From NCBI GenBank assembly GCA_036522835.1, contig DATDFB010000211.1, forward strand, positions 26,019 through 90,018: 64,000 nt of DNA, given 5' to 3'. Positions 15,664-23,074 of this stretch are shown here, piece by piece (position 1 is the stretch's first letter; each line of letters starts with the position of its first letter). The position numbers and the translations under genes were made by a program. This stretch comes from DATDFB01 sp036522835 (GTDB lineage: Bacteria; Acidobacteriota; Thermoanaerobaculia; Gp7-AA8). The notes under the pieces are model-generated. The model saw only the letters and a program-made list of their open reading frames with translations, was not told the origin of the DNA and searched no databases.

Positions 15664-16413
15664 ATGCTCATTCGCCTCACCAACATCAACAAGTCCTACC
15701 GCCTCGGCCGCGTCGACGTGCGCGCGCTCGAGGGCGTCGACCTCGACATCGGCCGCGGCGACTTCCTCGCCCTCGCCGGCCCCTCGGGCAGCGGTAAGAC
15801 CACGCTCCTCAACCTCATCGGCTGCATCGACAAGCCGAGCGGCGGACGCATCGTCCTCGACGGCGTCGACGTCACCGCCGTCCCGCTGCACCGCCTCGCC
15901 GCCACGCGCCGCGACGCGCTCGGCTACATCTTCCAGACCTTCAACCTCATCCCCGTCCTCACCGCGTACGAGAACGTCGAATACCCGCTCCTGCTGCAGA
16001 ACGTCGGCCGCCGCGAGCGCGACGCGCGCGTGCGCCGCTGGCTCGACCAGGTCGGCCTCGCCGCGCAGGCGAAGCAGCGGCCCGATCAGCTTTCGGGCGG
16101 ACAGCGGCAGCGCGTGGCCATTGCACGCGCCATGGTCGCGGAGCCGAAGCTCGTCCTCGCCGACGAGCCGACCGCGAACCTCGACCAGGACACCGCCGCG
16201 CGCATCCTCGACCTCCTGGCCAAATTGAACGCGGAGACGGGGACGACGTTCGTCTTCGCCACGCACGATCCCGCCGTCATGTCGCGCGCGCAGCGCCTCG
16301 TGCGGCTGCGCGACGGACGGATCGCGTGTCATTCCGAGCGCAGCGAGGAAGCCCCCGCCGCAGGGGGTTCCTCGCCTGCTGCGCGGCTCGGAATGACACC
16401 AGTTTTCGCGTGA
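15664..16413 (+). CDS. LolD/MacB-type ABC transporter ATPase
   Basis: 249 residues. Walker A GPSGSGKTT, Q-loop FQTFNLIP, signature LSGGQRQRVAIARA, Walker B LVLADEPTANLD and the switch His in FATHDPAV are all present. The family energises FtsX-like permeases that extract lipoproteins or export peptides. The last ~28 residues, starting CHSERSEEAPAAGG, are not part of the fold: they are the translation of the palindromic repeat at 16326-16399, so the gene's end has been extended by a repeat insertion. The permease gene starts 11 bp downstream. AAGGAAC precedes the start. Confidence 0.92.
   Translation: MLIRLTNINKSYRLGRVDVRALEGVDLDIGRGDFLALAGPSGSGKTTLLNLIGCIDKPSGGRIVLDGVDVTAVPLHRLAATRRDALGYIFQTFNLIPVLTAYENVEYPLLLQNVGRRERDARVRRWLDQVGLAAQAKQRPDQLSGGQRQRVAIARAMVAEPKLVLADEPTANLDQDTAARILDLLAKLNAETGTTFVFATHDPAVMSRAQRLVRLRDGRIACHSERSEEAPAAGGSSPAARLGMTPVFA
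16326..16399 (+). repeat. CHSERSEE/SFRAQRG palindromic repeat inside the ABC ATPase 3' end
   Basis: Arms GTGTCATTCCGAGC (16326-16339) and complement (16386-16399), with inner complementary GCAGCGAGGAA / TTCCTCGCCTGCTGC. This is a repeat seen in many unrelated bacterial genomes, where it is often translated as CHSERSEE or SFRAQRG. Here it lies in frame and supplies the C-terminal tail. Confidence 0.9.
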
Positions 16414-16424
16414 GGAGAACGACA

Positions 16425-17627
16425 ATGACTGCAAGAATCGCGTTTCGCAACGTCTTCCGCAACCGCCGCCGCTCCGCCATCACGCTGCTCGTCATCGTCT
16501 TCGGCGCGGTCGGCCTGATTCTCTTCGGCGGCTACAAACAGCAAACCTTCCGCGCCCTCCGCGAGTCGACCATCCGCAGCCGCTTGGGCCACCTGCAGAT
16601 CTACAAGCGCGGCTTCGCCTCGAACGAGTCGAAGAAGCCGCTCGAGTACGGTCTAGACGACGTCGCCGCGTTGCGCCGCGCCGTCGAGAGCGACCGGCGC
16701 GTCAAGATGACGGCCGCGCAGATCACGCTCATGGGCCTCGTCAGCAACGGCGACAAGTCCGAGACCTTCATCGCCACCGCCGTCGAGCCGCTCAAGGAAA
16801 AGCAGATGAACGGCTACCGCCTCGTCGGCGGCAGCGATCTGCCGGCCAACGAGACCGACGCCGTGCTCGTCGGCCGCGGACTGGCCACGGCCATGCGCGT
16901 CAAGCCGGGCGACTACCTCACGCTCATGACCACCACCACGACCGGCTCGCTCAACGCCACGGACGTCCGCGTGGCCGGCATCTTCATGAGCGGCGTCAAG
17001 GAGTTCGACGACCGCGCGGTGAAGATGCCGATCGCCGGCGCGCAGCAACTGCTGCAGACGAAGAAAGTCGAGCGGCTGATCGTGACGCTCAACGACACCG
17101 ACGACACCGCCGCCGTGCGCGCCGACCTGGGGCGGACGCTGCCGCAGATCGAGATGAAGAGCTGGTCGGAGCTGGCGACCTTCTACCACCAGGTCGTGCT
17201 GCTCTACAACGGCATCTTCGGCTTCCTCGGATTGATCGTCAGCGCCATCGTCGTCTTCAGCGTCGCCAACACGATCCTGATGTCGATCTTCGAGCGGACG
17301 CGCGAGATCGGCACGCTGATGGCCATGGGCACGACGCGGTCCCGCGTGGCGCGGATGTTCCTGGCCGAGGGTGTCGTCATCGGCGTGCTCGGCGCCATCG
17401 CCGGTGTCGTGGGCGGCGTGATCCTGGCGAACCTCATCAACCGCGGCCACTTCATGCTCCCGCCGCCGCCCGGCTACACCGTCGGCTATCCGCTGCGCAT
17501 GCTGCTGACGCCGTCGATCCTCGTCACGGCCGCGTTCATCTCCGTCGTCACCGCGACGATCTCCTCGATCGTCCCGGCGCTGAAAGCGTCGCGCATGAAG
17601 GTCGTCGACGCACTGGGGCACATCTGA
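16425..17627 (+). CDS. FtsX/LolC-type ABC transporter permease
   Basis: 400 residues. One N-terminal membrane helix (AITLLVIVFGAVGLILFGGY), a large periplasmic MacB-core-like domain, and three C-terminal helices (IFGFLGLIVSAIVVFSVANT; GVLGAIAGVVGGVILANL; ILVTAAFISVVTATISSI). FERTREIGTLMAMGTTRSRV is the coupling segment that contacts the ATPase. ATG at 16425 has GAGGAGAA in front. The stop overlaps the next start by one base. Together with the ATPase, the LolA-like protein and the barrel it forms a putative lipid or lipoprotein export operon. Confidence 0.9.
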   Translation: MTARIAFRNVFRNRRRSAITLLVIVFGAVGLILFGGYKQQTFRALRESTIRSRLGHLQIYKRGFASNESKKPLEYGLDDVAALRRAVESDRRVKMTAAQITLMGLVSNGDKSETFIATAVEPLKEKQMNGYRLVGGSDLPANETDAVLVGRGLATAMRVKPGDYLTLMTTTTTGSLNATDVRVAGIFMSGVKEFDDRAVKMPIAGAQQLLQTKKVERLIVTLNDTDDTAAVRADLGRTLPQIEMKSWSELATFYHQVVLLYNGIFGFLGLIVSAIVVFSVANTILMSIFERTREIGTLMAMGTTRSRVARMFLAEGVVIGVLGAIAGVVGGVILANLINRGHFMLPPPPGYTVGYPLRMLLTPSILVTAAFISVVTATISSIVPALKASRMKVVDALGHI

Positions 17628-18337
17628 TGAAAACGTTATTTCTTGCAATCGCACTTCTCGCCTCGGCGCCGCTGCGCGCCGAGGATGCGGCGGCGATCCT
17701 CGCGAAAGTCGACGCGTACCGAGCGCCGCTGGAGAGCTTCGCCATCGACGTCGAGCTCACCGCCTACACGCCGCACGACAAAGCGGAGTCGTCGAAGTTC
17801 CGCGTCTACGGCAAAGGCAGCGACCGGAGCGTGGTCGAATTCCTCGCGCCGGCGACGGAGAAGGGAAAGCTCCTCTTGATGCTGCGCGACGCGATGTGGT
17901 TCTACATGCCGACGGCGAGCCGCCCGATCCGCATCTCGCCGCTGCAGCGGCTGATGGGACAAGCCTCGAACGGCGACGTGGCCCGCACGAGCTTCACGGT
18001 CGACTACGTGGCCAAGTCGGTCACCGAGGAGGAGAAAGCGTTCGTCCTCGACCTCGCCGCGAAAGACAACGACATCGCCTACAGCCGCGTGCAGCTCTGG
18101 ATCGACAAGACCACCTACGCGCCGCTGCGCGCCGACTTCTACGTCGTCAGCGGGAAGCTGATCAAGCGCGCGCTCTACCGCGAGCTCGGCACGATGGCGG
18201 GGCGGCGGGTGGTGACGGCGATCGAGATCGACGATCTGCTGCGGCCGGGCAATAGAACCGTCATGCGCTACGCGAATCTGACGGCGAAGGAAAACCCGGA
18301 GCGGATGTTCACGAAGGATGCGTTGGGCAAGTGGTGA
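17627..18337 (+). CDS. LolA-like outer membrane lipoprotein-sorting protein
   Basis: 236 residues with a signal peptide (MKTLFLAIALLASAPLRA). The mature part (ILAKVDAYRAPLESFAIDVEL; FRVYGKGSDRSVVEFLAP; LLMLRDAMWFYMPTASRPIRI) has the LolA/LolB-like half-barrel pattern of the standalone lipoprotein-sorting family found next to MMPL or ABC permeases. It probably carries a hydrophobic ligand across the periplasm. TGATG overlap with the permease implies coupling. It has no lipobox, so it should be soluble. Confidence 0.85.
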   Translation: MKTLFLAIALLASAPLRAEDAAAILAKVDAYRAPLESFAIDVELTAYTPHDKAESSKFRVYGKGSDRSVVEFLAPATEKGKLLLMLRDAMWFYMPTASRPIRISPLQRLMGQASNGDVARTSFTVDYVAKSVTEEEKAFVLDLAAKDNDIAYSRVQLWIDKTTYAPLRADFYVVSGKLIKRALYRELGTMAGRRVVTAIEIDDLLRPGNRTVMRYANLTAKENPERMFTKDALGKW

Positions 18338-18354
18338 AGAACGCGCAATCAGTT

Positions 18355-18470
18355 CCTTCGCCCCGCTCGCGGGGAGAAGGTGCCGCGAAGCGGCGGATGA
18401 GGGGCGCATGCTTCCCGAATCGCCCCTCACCCGGCCTTCGGCCACCCTCTCCCCGCTACGCGGGGCGAGG
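18355..18470 (+). repeat. CCCTCACCC-type palindromic repeat, second copy
   Basis: Contains CCCCGC-TCG-CGGGG, CCGC-GAA-GCGG, the pair GATGAGGGGCG / CGCCCCTCACC and CCCCGC-TA-CGCGGGG. It starts 18 bp after the LolA-like stop and runs to 8 bp before the chosen start of the barrel gene. If the barrel gene starts at GTG 18331 instead, the repeat is translated into its N-terminus. Confidence 0.8.
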
Positions 18471-18477
18471 GATCTTC

Positions 18478-19509
18478 ATGGCGGTGGCGTTGCTCGCCGC
18501 CGCCGCGCACGCCGAAACCTTCCGATTCTTCGGCTCGCTCGGAGCGGAGTCGCAGCTCTCGCCGGCGAACGCGGAGTCGCCGCTGAACCCGCACAACGTC
18601 GCCGGGCTGCCGTACACGACGAACGTCGCCGACGCGGCGCTGTACGCGGACGCGAAGTCGGAGCGCTTCAAGGCGCACGTGAAGCTGCGCGCCGACGCGA
18701 GCGACCGCGCCGCCGATCATCTCCAGCTCGGCGAGGCGTTCGTGCAGGCGAACCTCCGGCCGTGGCTCGACGTCACAGCCGGGCGCGTGATCGAGAGGTG
18801 GGGCACGGGCTACGCCTGGAATCCGGTGGCGTTCGTGAGTCCGCAAAAGAATCCGACCGATCCGAGCGACCGCCGCAGCGCCTACCGCGGCGTCGACATG
18901 CTCCGCGCCGACGCGTTCATGCGCGGGACGAACATTTCGGTCTACGCGCTGCGCGATCGCACGGCCGCCGCGCGCGTCTATCGTCTCGTCGGCGGCACCG
19001 ACGTGTCGCTGCACGTCAGCCATGACGCGAACGGCACGCAACAGGGCCTGAGCCTGGCCCGCGTCTTCGGCGAGTCGCTCGAGCTCCACGGCGAGGCCAC
19101 GCGCCGCCACCTCCTTCTGGGCGGGCAGTACACGTTTCCGAAGAACGTCAACGTCATCGCCGAGGTCTATCGGTCGGGTGACGGCCTCACCGAGTCGCAG
19201 TGGCACGCGTTCCAAGACAGCATCGCGCCGGCGTCGCTCTATGACGCCAACCGCCATTACGCGCCGCTGCAGATGGCCCGCAACTACGGGTTCGTCCGTG
19301 CCGCCGCGCCGTTCGGAAAGAACGACGTCGAGATCATCGCCATCACGAATCTGCGCGACGGCTCGTCGATCGCGCGCCTGACGCTCTCGCGCAAGCTCCT
19401 CCCGAATCTCTCCGCGTACGTGATCGAGACGGAGTTTCTCGGCAGCGGGGAGATGTCGTACATCCAGGTCAAGCGGCTGACGACATTCGGAGCGAGGGTG
19501 TACTTTTAG
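18478..19509 (+). CDS. outer-membrane beta-barrel protein of the export operon
   Basis: 343 residues from ATG 18478, with a short hydrophobic leader (MAVALLAAAAHA). The rest alternates like an outer-membrane barrel (FRFFGSLGAESQLS; WLDVTAGRVIERWGTGYAWNP; GEMSYIQVKRLTTFGARVYF with terminal aromatic). No family name is certain; it resembles porin-like DUF1302-type barrels coded beside LolA-like proteins. A GTG at 18331, overlapping the previous stop, gives a 49-residue extension that is merely translated repeat; the original leader may have been split by the repeat. Likely the outer-membrane end of the export route (inference). Confidence 0.75.
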   Translation: MAVALLAAAAHAETFRFFGSLGAESQLSPANAESPLNPHNVAGLPYTTNVADAALYADAKSERFKAHVKLRADASDRAADHLQLGEAFVQANLRPWLDVTAGRVIERWGTGYAWNPVAFVSPQKNPTDPSDRRSAYRGVDMLRADAFMRGTNISVYALRDRTAAARVYRLVGGTDVSLHVSHDANGTQQGLSLARVFGESLELHGEATRRHLLLGGQYTFPKNVNVIAEVYRSGDGLTESQWHAFQDSIAPASLYDANRHYAPLQMARNYGFVRAAAPFGKNDVEIIAITNLRDGSSIARLTLSRKLLPNLSAYVIETEFLGSGEMSYIQVKRLTTFGARVYF

Positions 19510-19514
19510 CGATC

Positions 19515-20573
19515 ATGGACGGCCGCAATCTCAGGCTCGTCGGCATTCTGACGTGGGGCGTCATCCTCTTCACCAGCGGCGGCTCCGGCGGGCCGTTCTG
19601 GTACGTCCTGATGTTCGTCTTCGTGGCCGGCTTTGTCGCGGCGACGTACCGCCAATGCCCGCCCACGCCCCGGCGCCTGCTCAACGCTCTGCAGGCGCTC
19701 GCCGCCCTCGGCGCGATGGCGCTGGTGCCGCACTTGAAGATGGAGCCGGTGCTCCTCGTCATCATCGCCGGGGAGCTCGGCGGCCTGGAGACGCTGCCTG
19801 CCCTGGCCTGGATCTTCGCGCAGACCGCGGGGCTCGCCGTCATCGCCGGCGGACTCGAAAACAGCATTCTCCTTCCCTACATCGCCTTCCAGCTCTTCGC
19901 CTACTTCGCCGTGCGCATCGCTCACCGCGAGGCGATGGCGCGGCAGGCGCTGGCCGAAGCGAACGCGGAGCTGAAGGTGACGTCGGGCCTGCTCGACCTG
20001 AGCAGCCGCACCGAGGAGCGGTTGCGGATCGCGCGCGACCTGCACGACCTCCTCGGCCATCACCTCACCGCGCTGAGCCTGAACCTCGAAGTGGCCAGCC
20101 ACCTGGCCAGCGGCGAGGCGAAGGCGTCGGTCGAGAAGAGCCAGGCCATCACGAAGGATTTGCTCGCCGACGTGCGCACGGTCGTCAGCCGCCTGCGCGA
20201 GGACGAGCCGGTCGACCTCGCCACCGCCATCAACGCGCTGAGCGACGTCATCACCACGCCGGCGCTGCACGTCGACTTCGAGAACGTGGCCATCAGCGAC
20301 CCGGCCGTCGCGCAGGTGGCGCTGCGCGCGGTGCAGGAGATCGTCACGAACGCCGTGCGCCACTCCGGCGCGCGTAATCTCTGGCTGCGGTTGTCGACGT
20401 CCGATCACACGCTCGACGTCGATGCGCGCGACGACGGCGCCGGCACGGATCGCGTCGAGTTCGGCAACGGCCTGCGCGGGATCCGCGAGCGCGTGGAGCA
20501 GGTGAAAGGCCGCCTCGAAGTTTCTTCGATGCGCGGCCGCGGCTTTTCGGTGCATATTTCGCTGCCAGCATGA
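19515..20573 (+). CDS. sensor histidine kinase, NarL/DesK (HisKA_3) family
   Basis: 352 residues. Four or five N-terminal membrane helices fill residues 8-135 (LVGILTWGVILFTSGG; FWYVLMFVFVAGFVAAT; PYIAFQLFAYFAVRIA) without a large sensor domain, suggesting that it senses a membrane cue. The dimerisation helix holds the phospho-acceptor His177 in RIARDLHDLLGHHLTALSLN. The HATPase_c domain has EIVTNAVRHSGA (N box) and GNGLRGIRERVEQ (G box). The stop overlaps the regulator start (ATGA). Confidence 0.93.
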   Translation: MDGRNLRLVGILTWGVILFTSGGSGGPFWYVLMFVFVAGFVAATYRQCPPTPRRLLNALQALAALGAMALVPHLKMEPVLLVIIAGELGGLETLPALAWIFAQTAGLAVIAGGLENSILLPYIAFQLFAYFAVRIAHREAMARQALAEANAELKVTSGLLDLSSRTEERLRIARDLHDLLGHHLTALSLNLEVASHLASGEAKASVEKSQAITKDLLADVRTVVSRLREDEPVDLATAINALSDVITTPALHVDFENVAISDPAVAQVALRAVQEIVTNAVRHSGARNLWLRLSTSDHTLDVDARDDGAGTDRVEFGNGLRGIRERVEQVKGRLEVSSMRGRGFSVHISLPA

Positions 20574-21202
20574 TTCGCGTCGTCATCGTCGAAGACCAGA
20601 CGATCGTCCGCCAGGGCCTTCGCTCGCTCCTCGGGCTGTCCGGCGACATCGAGATCGCCGGCGAAGCGGCCGACGGCGAGGAAGCGCTCGATGTCATCGA
20701 ATCGGCGAAGCCCGACGTCGTGCTGCTCGACCTGCGCATGCCGAAGCTCGACGGCGTCGGGGTGCTGAAGCACTTCCGCGGCCGCTTCCCGACGCTGATC
20801 CTGACGACGTTCGACGACGACGCGAATCTCTTCGATGCCGTGCGCGCCGGCGCGAAGGGGTGGCTTCTGAAAGACGTGTCGCTGGAGCGCCTGACCGGCG
20901 CGATCCGTACGCTGGCCGAGGGAGGGACGTGCATCGAGCCGGTGATCACGGAGCGCATCGTCCGCGCCTTAGGCGAGTCGAACGTGGCCTTCGATTCCGC
21001 GGAGCTGCCCGAGCCGCTGACGGACCGCGAGAAGACTATTTTGCGGCTGCTCGCAGGCGGCTATAGCAACAAGGAGATCTCGGAGCTCCTGAACATCAGC
21101 GACGGCACGGTGAAGAATCACATCTCGAATTTGCTCGCGAAGTTGGGCGTGCGGGATCGGACGAGGGCGGTGCTGAAGGCAATCGACCTCGGCGTAATTT
21201 AG
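20570..21202 (+). CDS. LuxR/NarL-family response regulator
   Basis: 210 residues. Receiver domain with acidic pocket EDQ (8-10), phospho-acceptor Asp54 (VVLLDLRMPK), Thr in LTTFDDD and Lys in LLKDVS. The C-terminal HTH is DREKTILRLLAGGYSNKEIS then DGTVKNHISNLLAKLGVRDR. It overlaps the kinase gene by 4 bp and must be its cognate partner. Possible targets include the upstream export operon, which lies 5 bp before the kinase. Confidence 0.94.
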   Translation: MIRVVIVEDQTIVRQGLRSLLGLSGDIEIAGEAADGEEALDVIESAKPDVVLLDLRMPKLDGVGVLKHFRGRFPTLILTTFDDDANLFDAVRAGAKGWLLKDVSLERLTGAIRTLAEGGTCIEPVITERIVRALGESNVAFDSAELPEPLTDREKTILRLLAGGYSNKEISELLNISDGTVKNHISNLLAKLGVRDRTRAVLKAIDLGVI

Positions 21203-21227
21203 GGGACAGGTCACAGGGAACAGGGGA

Positions 21228-21258
21228 CAGGTGGTGTTCCTCGCGAGAACACCACCTG
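21228..21258. terminator. hairpin between convergent genes, likely two-way terminator
   Basis: Perfect 12-bp arms (CAGGTGGTGTTC, 21228-21239; complement 21247-21258) with a 7-nt loop lie between the regulator stop (21202) and the convergent secreted-protein stop (21284). The flanks are made of repeated GTGACC/GGTCAC words (21203-21285) that extend the pairing imperfectly. There is no U-tract. Confidence 0.6.
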
Positions 21259-21283
21259 TGACCCGTGACCTGTGACCCGTGAC

Positions 21284-22978
21284 CTATTGAACGTTCAGTG
21301 CGAAATCATCCACCACAAAGCTCGTCTGCAACGACGCATCCTCCGTCCCCACCAGATACACCTGAACCGTCTGCCCGATGTACGAGTTGAGGCTGAACGA
21401 CTTCTGCGCGTAGCCGGTGTTCTTGTTGAGGTTCGAGTACGTCGCCAGCGTCGCCAGCACGGTGCCGCTGCTATTGCGGATCTGCACTTTCAGCGTGTCG
21501 TACGCCGTCGTGGTCGTCGTCTCCGCAGTGTCGATGTGCAGCCAGAACGTTAGCGTGGCCGAGGTCTTGCCGGAGGGGATTGCCACCTGCTGCAGCAGCG
21601 TGTCGGTGTGCGCGGAGCCGTAGCCGTCCATCCACGCCTTCCACGAGCCGCTGTGCGCGGCCTCGCCGGTCGAGTTGTCGATCACGCCGGAGCTCGCGGT
21701 CCACGTCACCGCGCCGCTCTCGAAGCCGGGATTGCCGAGGAGCTGCGTTGAGCCGCTCGAGTTGCTCACCGTCACCGTCACGGTCGACGACGTGCCGGCG
21801 TTGCCGGCGGCGTCGTACGCCTTCGTCACCAACGAATGCGCGCTATTCGCGAACGCCGTCGTGTCCCAGCTCCACGAGTACGGCGAGGCGGTGTCGGTCG
21901 TGCGCAGCGCACCGTCGAGCCAGAACTCGACCTTCGTGACGCCGACGTTGTCGGAGGCGCTGGCGGTCACGCTCACCGTGCCGCTGACGGTCGCGCCGTT
22001 CGCCGGCGCGGTGATCGACGTCGTCGGCGCGGTCGTGTCGCCGCCGCCACCGCCGCTGCCGTTCGCGAGCCAGGCCACGGCGTTCGCGTAGATCAAGCCG
22101 TTGTCGTAGCTCGGATCGTTGTAGCCGAGGAACGTGGAGTGGCCGCAGGAGTTCGTGGCGTCCTCGCCGGTCGAGGAGTCGCCGACCGCGGCGACGCGGC
22201 CGGTGCCGTACGTCGACGTCGCGAACGTCACGCCCGTCGTCGACGTATTCGACACGCCGGTCTTCCAGACGTGGCCCTTCGCCGCGCCGCTCAGCGTCAT
22301 CGTCGTCGAGCCGAAGAGGCCGAGGCCGCGGCCGGCGGAGGGGACGCCGAACGTGCCGTGGATGATCGGCGACGCGGCGTCGCTCGTGAAATTGTCGTCG
22401 GGGTGGTTGTCGAACCAGCCGAAGGTCCGGTCGGCGGAGTTGTCGTTGTAGACGATGCCGAAGACGCTCGGGCTGCCCATCAGTTGATTGAAGACGCCGG
22501 CGGAGTCGATGCCGTCGTTGTTGCGGTCGGAGCCGGCGTGGTCGGCGATCATGAAGAGGCCGCCGCCGTTCTGCACGAAGCTGCGGATGGCCGTGATCTC
22601 CGCCGAGGTGAAGGCGACGTTCGGCTCGGGAATGACGAAGACGTTGTAGTTCGTCAGGTCCTGCGCGTTCGTGCCGTCGCCGTAGCTGATGCGCGCCGAC
22701 GTGGGAAGGCTTTCGACATGGAAGCCTTTCTTGACCAGGTCGACGCCCATCGCGGAGAACGCTCCGCTCCAATAGGTTTCGGCGGTCGACGCGGTGATGC
22801 CGGCTTGATCGGGCGTTGGATAGCGTTGGGCGACTCCGCAACTGTCTTCATCGAGTGTCCAATCGGCGTTTCCGGCGGTCTGTGCATGTTTGGCGTCGAA
22901 GAGAATCGATTTTTGTTGGGCATACGCGGGAGTGAGAGCGAGCAACCAGAGAGCGAGCACGATTGCGGCTCGTTTCAA
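21284..22978 (-). CDS. secreted protein: GATase-like domain, Ig-like domain, beta-sandwich module
   Basis: 564 residues with signal peptide MKRAAIVLALWLLALTPAYA. Residues 22-305 have a class I glutamine-amidotransferase-like Rossmann pattern (YNVFVIPEPNVAFT, FVQNGGGLFMIADHAG). After a Gly linker comes an Ig-like domain (316-405, APTTSITAPANGATVSG) and a C-terminal ~155-residue jelly-roll-like module (LLGNPGFESGAVTWTASSGV... FVVDDFALNVQ). The last two parts are almost identical to the C-terminus of the neighbouring peptidase. TTG start at 22978 is supported by AAGGAGGAACTC. Probable extracellular role; catalytic activity is not evident. Confidence 0.8.
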   Translation of the reverse strand: MKRAAIVLALWLLALTPAYAQQKSILFDAKHAQTAGNADWTLDEDSCGVAQRYPTPDQAGITASTAETYWSGAFSAMGVDLVKKGFHVESLPTSARISYGDGTNAQDLTNYNVFVIPEPNVAFTSAEITAIRSFVQNGGGLFMIADHAGSDRNNDGIDSAGVFNQLMGSPSVFGIVYNDNSADRTFGWFDNHPDDNFTSDAASPIIHGTFGVPSAGRGLGLFGSTTMTLSGAAKGHVWKTGVSNTSTTGVTFATSTYGTGRVAAVGDSSTGEDATNSCGHSTFLGYNDPSYDNGLIYANAVAWLANGSGGGGGDTTAPTTSITAPANGATVSGTVSVTASASDNVGVTKVEFWLDGALRTTDTASPYSWSWDTTAFANSAHSLVTKAYDAAGNAGTSSTVTVTVSNSSGSTQLLGNPGFESGAVTWTASSGVIDNSTGEAAHSGSWKAWMDGYGSAHTDTLLQQVAIPSGKTSATLTFWLHIDTAETTTTTAYDTLKVQIRNSSGTVLATLATYSNLNKNTGYAQKSFSLNSYIGQTVQVYLVGTEDASLQTSFVVDDFALNVQ

Positions 22979-22995
22979 AGAGTTCCTCCTTGTTG

Positions 22996-23067
22996 GGGGT
23001 CAGGTCTTCAGTTTCCAGTTTCTTATTTGTACACAAATAAGAAACTGGAAACTGAAGACCTGACCCC
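22996..23067. repeat. perfect 35-bp inverted repeat between two secreted-protein genes
   Basis: Arms 22996-23030 and 23033-23067 are fully complementary with only 2 nt between them. The arms contain repeated words (CAGTTTCCAGTTTC, GGTCAGGTCTTC). It begins 8 bp after the peptidase stop and ends 12 bp before the Shine-Dalgarno of the next gene, so it could end or attenuate transcription. Confidence 0.95.
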
Positions 23068-23074
23068 TTTCCTA

